This document shows, in pieces, positions 6,621 through 10,488 of a stretch of 10,488 nucleotides of DNA. The stretch's first letter is position 1. Each line of letters begins with the position of its first letter. This stretch comes from DASRVA01 sp035550715 (GTDB lineage Bacteria; Gemmatimonadota; Gemmatimonadetes; JACCXV01; JAHWKZ01), in contig DASZOP010000047.1 of NCBI GenBank assembly GCA_035550715.1, positions 1 to 10,488 of the forward strand. Direction: 5' to 3'. A model generated the notes under the pieces. The model was given only the letters and a program-made list of their open reading frames with translations. It had not been told where the DNA came from and did no database searches. The position numbers and the translations under genes were made by a program.

Positions 6621-7489
6621 GACCGCTCGATCAGGCAGGAGAGGTCGAGCGCCGGAGCCGAGTGGGTGAGCGCGCCGACCGAGATCCAGTCGACCCCCGT
6701 CTCGGCAATGCCGCGGACGGTCGTGAGGTCGACGTTGCCGCTCGCCTCGAGGAGCGCCCCCGGTCGGCGCTCGCGCGCCCCCCTCACGGCTTCGGCGAGC
6801 GCCTCCGGCGTGAAGTTGTCGAGGAGGACCCGGTCCGGCGGGTGCGGGCTGTCGAGAGCGAGATCCAGCTCGGCGAGCGAGCGCACTTCGATCTCGACCG
6901 GGAGGCCCTCCCGGTTGGCGCGGGCGACCGCCGCCAGCGCCTGGGCGATGCCGCCGGCCGCCGCGATGTGGTTCTCCTTGACGAGGTAGGCGTCGAAGAG
7001 CCCCTTCCGGTGGTTCCTCCCGCCTCCCGCCCGGACGGCGGCCTTCTCGATCCCGCGCCAGCCGGGCGTCGTCTTCCGCGTGTCGACGATCCGGGCTCCC
7101 GTTCCACGGACCTCCTCGACGTACCGCGCGGTCAGGGTGGCGATCCCCGAAAGGCGCTGCAGAAAATTGAGGGCCGTCCGTTCCGCGACGAGGAGGGAGC
7201 CGAACGCGCCGGTCGCCGCGGCGATGAGGTCGCCCGCCCCGACCCGGTCGCCGTCCTCGACCCGGGCCTCGAAGTCGACCTCCGGATCGAGCTGCCGATA
7301 GACCTCCTGCGCGACCGGGAGGCCCGCCACGATCCCGGGCACCTTGGCCATCAGTCGGGCGCGTCCGCGGACGGCGGGGGGCACCGTGGCCGCGGTCGTC
7401 ACGTCGCCCCGCCCCAGGTCCTCGTCCAGGGCTGCCCGGACGAGACGCTCGACCGGTCCGTCGGCCGAGGTCTTCCGCCCCGGGCTCAC
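6617..7489 (-). CDS. nadC: Nicotinate-nucleotide pyrophosphorylase (carboxylating) NadC
   Basis: NadC (quinolinate phosphoribosyltransferase) joins quinolinate and PRPP to give nicotinate mononucleotide, CO2 and pyrophosphate in de novo NAD synthesis. The 290 residues contain all hallmark blocks: EDLGRGDVTT (23-32), AERTALNFLQRLSGIAT (102-118), DTRKTTPGWR (136-145), EKAAVRAGGGRNHRKGL (148-164), KENHI (171-175), EIEV (199-202), LLDNF (222-226), EASGNV (248-253) and GVDWISVGALTHS (265-277). The start is the GTG at 7487-7489, whose GTGA overlaps the uppP stop. Neither nadA nor nadB is in the window. The arrangement nadC-birA-coaX, grouping cofactor genes, recurs in other bacteria. Confidence 0.98.
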   Translation of the reverse strand: MSPGRKTSADGPVERLVRAALDEDLGRGDVTTAATVPPAVRGRARLMAKVPGIVAGLPVAQEVYRQLDPEVDFEARVEDGDRVGAGDLIAAATGAFGSLLVAERTALNFLQRLSGIATLTARYVEEVRGTGARIVDTRKTTPGWRGIEKAAVRAGGGRNHRKGLFDAYLVKENHIAAAGGIAQALAAVARANREGLPVEIEVRSLAELDLALDSPHPPDRVLLDNFTPEALAEAVRGARERRPGALLEASGNVDLTTVRGIAETGVDWISVGALTHSAPALDLSCLIERS

Positions 7490-8271
7490 CCCGCCCGGGA
7501 CGCCAGCCACGCGCCGAAGAGGCCGGCCGCCAGGAGGCAATAGAAACCCAGCCAGCGAAAGCGATGCCGGTCGACCAGGCGCAGGACCAGCCCGATCGCC
7601 GCGATCCCGGAGACGAAGGCGGCCATCCAACCCACCGCGAACACCCCGGCCATGCCGGAGCTCGCCGCCTCGCGTACCGCTCCGGACTCGTACACGATCG
7701 CGCCCAGGACGGCCGGGATCGCGAGCAGGAACGAGAACTCGGCGGCGGCTCTGGGCGCCAGCCCCATCCAGATGCCGGCCACGATCGTCGTGCCGGACCG
7801 GCTGACCCCCGGCAGCAGCGCGAACGACTGGAAGAAGCCGATCGCGAGGGCGGTCCACCAGCCGGGCTCGACGAACCCCGATCCCGAAGCATGGTCGCGC
7901 GGGCAGAAGAAGAGCGACAGGAGGATCAGGCCGGTCGTGGCGAGGAAGACGGGCACGAGCCACGGCTCCCCGAACGATCTCTGGATCCACGGATGGAACG
8001 TCGTCGCCACGACGACGACGGGCAGGGTGGCGAGGGCGAGCTTGGCGACGTACGACCACGCCGAGAGGCGCATCAGCCCGACGAGACGGCCGCGGAAGTA
8101 GACCAGGATCGCGAGCAGGGTCGCCCCGTGGATGAAGACGTCGAAGGCCAGGTGGCTTCCCTGGAGGCCGAGCAGGGCCTGGCCCATCACCAGATGCCCG
8201 TCCGAGCTCACCGGCAGGAACTCCGTCAGGCCCTGGACCAGCCCGAGCACGGCCGCATCGATCGCGGTCAC
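7486..8271 (-). CDS. uppP: Undecaprenyl-diphosphatase UppP (BacA)
   Basis: UppP removes one phosphate from undecaprenyl diphosphate, recycling the lipid carrier for peptidoglycan and O-antigen synthesis; extra copies give bacitracin resistance. The 261-residue product is strongly hydrophobic with about seven to eight membrane segments. Catalytic motifs are GLVQGLTEFLPVSSDGHL (residues 10-27, including E17 and H26) and PGVSRSGTT (154-162, with R158). The usual Ser/Thr before GH is Asp24. The start is GTG at 8269-8271 (GTGACC), overlapping the miaA stop by four bases; GAAGGGG about 10 bases upstream could serve as a ribosome site. Placement between miaA and nadC has no functional logic and suggests co-transcription only. 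Confidence 0.97.
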   Translation of the reverse strand: MTAIDAAVLGLVQGLTEFLPVSSDGHLVMGQALLGLQGSHLAFDVFIHGATLLAILVYFRGRLVGLMRLSAWSYVAKLALATLPVVVVATTFHPWIQRSFGEPWLVPVFLATTGLILLSLFFCPRDHASGSGFVEPGWWTALAIGFFQSFALLPGVSRSGTTIVAGIWMGLAPRAAAEFSFLLAIPAVLGAIVYESGAVREAASSGMAGVFAVGWMAAFVSGIAAIGLVLRLVDRHRFRWLGFYCLLAAGLFGAWLASRAG

Positions 8272-9194
8272 GCCTCGGCCCCTTCCCGGTACCGGCGCCA
8301 GGCCTCGAGGATCGCCTCAGCGGCGGGAGCCGCCGGCCGGTATCCCCCCTGATGGCGGAACCATGTCGCCTGGCGCCGGGCGTAGGCCCGCGTGGAGGTC
8401 TCGATTTCAGCGATCGTCTCGGTCCGCCCCCGCTTACCCTCGAAGTACGGCCACCACTCGCGGGTGCCGATCGAATCGATGCCCGGGTCGCCCGGTCGGA
8501 AGCCCGCCTCGTGGAGCGCGCGCGCCTCGGCCTCGAGCCCGGCACCGAGCATCGCCTCCAGCCGGCGCTCGATCCGCGCGCAGAGCTCGACCCGCGGCCG
8601 GACGATCGCCAGCGGCAGATGCGGCAGGCGCCGCTCGCCGCCGGTCTGGAGAGTCGACAGCGGCCGCCCGGTCAGGAAGTACACCTCGAGCGCCCGGTCC
8701 ACCCGCTGGCGGTCACCGGCAGGCAACCGTCGGGCGGTCGGCGGGTCGATCTCGAGCAGGGCCGCGTGACGTGCGGAGTCGGGGATCTCGGCAGTCCGCC
8801 GGCGGGCCGTCGTTCGCCGCTCGGGATCGGCGACGGCCTCGATCGGATCGAGCGCACCGGCCAGCGCCGAGAGATAGAACCCCGTGCCGCCGCAGACGAC
8901 CGCCGTCCTTCCCCGTCCCTGGATCGCGGCGATCGCGGCGCGGGCGTCCTGCGCGTAGTCGCCCGCCGTGTACCTCTCTCCGAGGTCGACCACGTCCAGG
9001 AGGTGATGTGGGGCCCGGCGGCGCTCGTCCGGCCCCGGCTTGGCCGTCCCGACGTCGAGTCCGCGATACACCTGCCGGCTGTCGGCCACCACGATCTCTC
9101 CCCCCAGACGCTCGGCGACCTCGAGGGCGATCTCGCTCTTCCCGACCGCCGTGGCACCGCCGATCACCAGGTACGGCTCGTGGATTTCGCCCAT
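8268..9194 (-). CDS. miaA: tRNA dimethylallyltransferase MiaA
   Basis: MiaA transfers the dimethylallyl group to N6 of A37 in tRNAs reading UNN codons. The 308 residues are full length. Seen: P-loop GGATAVGKS (12-20; usual form GPTAxGKT), DSRQVYRGLDVGTAKP (38-53), PHHLLDVVD (62-70), AGDYAQDA (77-84), GGTGFYLSAL (102-111), DRQRVDRALEV (161-171), TGRPLS (175-180), IGTREWW (242-248; usual form IGYRE) and YARRQATWFRHQ (271-282). The start ATG at 9192-9194 lies 6 bases after mutL, and its Shine-Dalgarno GGAG sits in TGAGGAGCGATG directly on the mutL stop. mutL-miaA is a widely conserved pair. Confidence 0.98.
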   Translation of the reverse strand: MGEIHEPYLVIGGATAVGKSEIALEVAERLGGEIVVADSRQVYRGLDVGTAKPGPDERRRAPHHLLDVVDLGERYTAGDYAQDARAAIAAIQGRGRTAVVCGGTGFYLSALAGALDPIEAVADPERRTTARRRTAEIPDSARHAALLEIDPPTARRLPAGDRQRVDRALEVYFLTGRPLSTLQTGGERRLPHLPLAIVRPRVELCARIERRLEAMLGAGLEAEARALHEAGFRPGDPGIDSIGTREWWPYFEGKRGRTETIAEIETSTRAYARRQATWFRHQGGYRPAAPAAEAILEAWRRYREGAEA

Positions 9195-9200
9195 CGCTCC

Positions 9201-10488
9201 TCAGTGCCGGCCGAACTGGCGGTTCAGGTCGTCCAGCCCGATCTGCAGCACGGCCGGCCTCCCGTGCACGTCGTCGTACGGCAGCCCTGTCGCGAACAGG
9301 CGGTCGATCAGCTCCACCATCTCGTCCTGGCCGAGCGACTGACCGGCCTTGATGGCGGCCTTGCAGCTGAAGAGCCGCGCCACCCGCTCGTGCTGGTTCA
9401 TGTCGACGCTTCCCCTCCCGGGGGCGGCCAGGTCGTCCAGGAGGCCTCCCAGCGCCGACTCGGCGTCGAAGGCGTGACGGAAGGCGGGGACCGCGGAGAC
9501 GGCCAGGGTGTCTCCCCCGAAGGGCTCGATCTCGAACCCGAGCCGGTCGATCAGCCCGCGGTACTCCTCCCAGGTGGCGCGCTGCTCGGGGCTCAGGTGG
9601 AGGACGATCGGAAAGAGGAGGCGCTGACCGGGCCGCCGACCCTCCCGCAGACCGGCGATCACCTCCTCGTAGAGGATCCTCTCGTGTGCCGAGTGCTGAT
9701 CGATAATCACCAGCCCGCCCGCCGTCTGGGCGAAGATGTAGCGACCGTGGAGCTGCCAGAGGCCGGGCGCGGGGCGATCCGCGTCGAGCCGTCCCTCGTG
9801 GTCGATCCGGGCGACGACGGCGGTCTCGCCATCCGGACGCTCCTCGGAGGCCGCCGCGGGCACCGGAACCCGGCGCCGGCCGCCGAAGAACATCCCGAGC
9901 TGATCGGTCGAGGACCCCGAGCCGCCCCGACCTGGCCCGCCCCGATCGGCGACGCCGAGCGGGCGCTCCCGGAACACGCGTCCCGCCGCAGCTCTGGTCC
10001 CCAGCGTGCGACGCGCCGCGTCCTCGACCGCGAGCGCCGCGCGGGCCGGATCGCGGAACCGGATCTCGCGCTTCGCCGGATGGACGTTCACATCCACGGC
10101 GCGCGGGTCGAGCTCCAGAAACAGGTACACGTCGGGCCGGACCCCCGCAGGGACCGCCGAGCGATATCCCCTGAGGACGGCCTGGAGCAGCTCCGGGGCG
10201 TCGATCGGGCGACCGTTCACGAACACGAACTGCCGGCGCCGGCCGGCTCCCGCCGCAGCCGCCTTCTGGACGAGTCCGCCGACCGCGATCCCTTCCTCCA
10301 CCGACTCGATGGGTAGGAGCGTGTCGACGTACGCGAGGTCGTAGAGAGCCGCCAGCCGCTCGGCGAGAGTCCGGGCGGGAGCGAGGCTCAGGATCTCGCG
10401 GCCGGCGTGGGACGCCCTCCAGGCCACCTCCAGCCGCGCCAGGGCGAGCTCGAGGAGCCGTCGCACGTTGGACGCCTGCTCGGTGGCC
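9201..10488 (-). CDS. mutL: DNA mismatch repair protein MutL, C-terminal part (N-terminus outside window)
   Basis: MutL couples MutS mismatch recognition to strand incision. The frame runs off the right edge; 428 residues are seen, lacking the N-terminal GHKL ATPase core. Present: the transducer domain with FVFVNGRPI and DVNVHPAKREIRF, a Gly/Arg-rich linker, and the C-terminal dimerisation/endonuclease domain. The latter shows DQHSAHERILYEE (9663-9701), fitting the endonuclease motif DQHA(X)2E(X)4E with Ser for Ala, and SCKAAIKAG. The third site, normally CPHGRP, is DVHGRP (His codon 9264-9266, Asp codon 9270-9272), so the cysteine ligand is replaced by aspartate. Family knowledge: this motif marks nicking MutL proteins of bacteria without MutH. 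First gene visible of the six-gene unit; its promoter is outside. Confidence 0.97.
   Translation of the reverse strand, partial: ATEQASNVRRLLELALARLEVAWRASHAGREILSLAPARTLAERLAALYDLAYVDTLLPIESVEEGIAVGGLVQKAAAAGAGRRRQFVFVNGRPIDAPELLQAVLRGYRSAVPAGVRPDVYLFLELDPRAVDVNVHPAKREIRFRDPARAALAVEDAARRTLGTRAAAGRVFRERPLGVADRGGPGRGGSGSSTDQLGMFFGGRRRVPVPAAASEERPDGETAVVARIDHEGRLDADRPAPGLWQLHGRYIFAQTAGGLVIIDQHSAHERILYEEVIAGLREGRRPGQRLLFPIVLHLSPEQRATWEEYRGLIDRLGFEIEPFGGDTLAVSAVPAFRHAFDAESALGGLLDDLAAPGRGSVDMNQHERVARLFSCKAAIKAGQSLGQDEMVELIDRLFATGLPYDDVHGRPAVLQIGLDDLNRQFGRH

Noticed and set aside
5289..6989. A 566-codon plus-strand open frame opposite coaX, birA and nadC
   Set aside because: Same reason: antisense to three well-supported genes, with biased composition and no motif.
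8352..10316. A 654-codon plus-strand open frame opposite miaA and mutL
   Set aside because: Arg/Pro/Asp-rich shadow of two clearly identified genes; no recognisable domain.

Overview
This is a G+C-rich window (roughly two-thirds G+C by eye) from a bacterial chromosome, and it carries mostly housekeeping genes. The combination of an MCE/MlaD-type lipid-transport protein, Lgt, a CIRCE-controlled groESL operon, a type III pantothenate kinase and a one-piece tmRNA with the tag AANDNFALAA points to a Gram-negative, high-GC lineage. Gemmatimonadota, Eisenbacteria-like or Acidobacteriota relatives are my guess, but the phylum cannot be fixed from these genes alone.

Layout from left to right: (1) 1-404, plus strand, the C-terminal end of an MCE/MlaD-like protein built of three 34-residue repeats. 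(2) 405-654, a short intergenic stretch with a hairpin and a small plus-strand reading frame whose end resembles the C-terminus of Flp-type pilins and closes in nine glycines; it looks degenerate. (3) 655-1416, minus strand, lgt. (4) 1433-1477, a three-copy 15-bp tandem repeat between lgt and ssrA. (5) 1490-1864, minus strand, tmRNA (ssrA) with both acceptor strands, the CCA end and the tag frame readable. (6) 1955-2854, plus strand, an uncharacterised protein with a possible nucleotidyltransferase-type DxD motif. It is divergent from ssrA, and the two appear to share an AT-rich -10 region. It ends at a perfect 24-bp palindrome followed by T's. (7) 2948-4922, minus strand, groES-groEL with a textbook sigma-70 promoter (TTGACA-N17-TATTCT) and a near-perfect CIRCE operator. 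(8) 5075 to the right edge, minus strand, a six-gene unit mutL-miaA-uppP-nadC-birA-coaX.

The six-gene unit is very tightly packed. Three successive junctions (miaA/uppP, uppP/nadC, nadC/birA) are the same 4-base GTGA stop/start overlap, and the miaA ribosome-binding site overlaps the mutL stop. This indicates one mRNA with translational coupling of mismatch repair, tRNA modification, undecaprenyl-phosphate recycling, NAD synthesis, biotinylation and coenzyme A synthesis. No clear terminator separates coaX from the groES promoter, so read-through into groESL is possible.

I found no CRISPR array, transposase, integrase, toxin-antitoxin pair or defence island. The least explained elements are the orphan gene at 1955-2854, the small poly-glycine frame at 462-644, the tandem repeat at 1433-1477, and a MutL endonuclease site that lacks its usual CPH cysteine.
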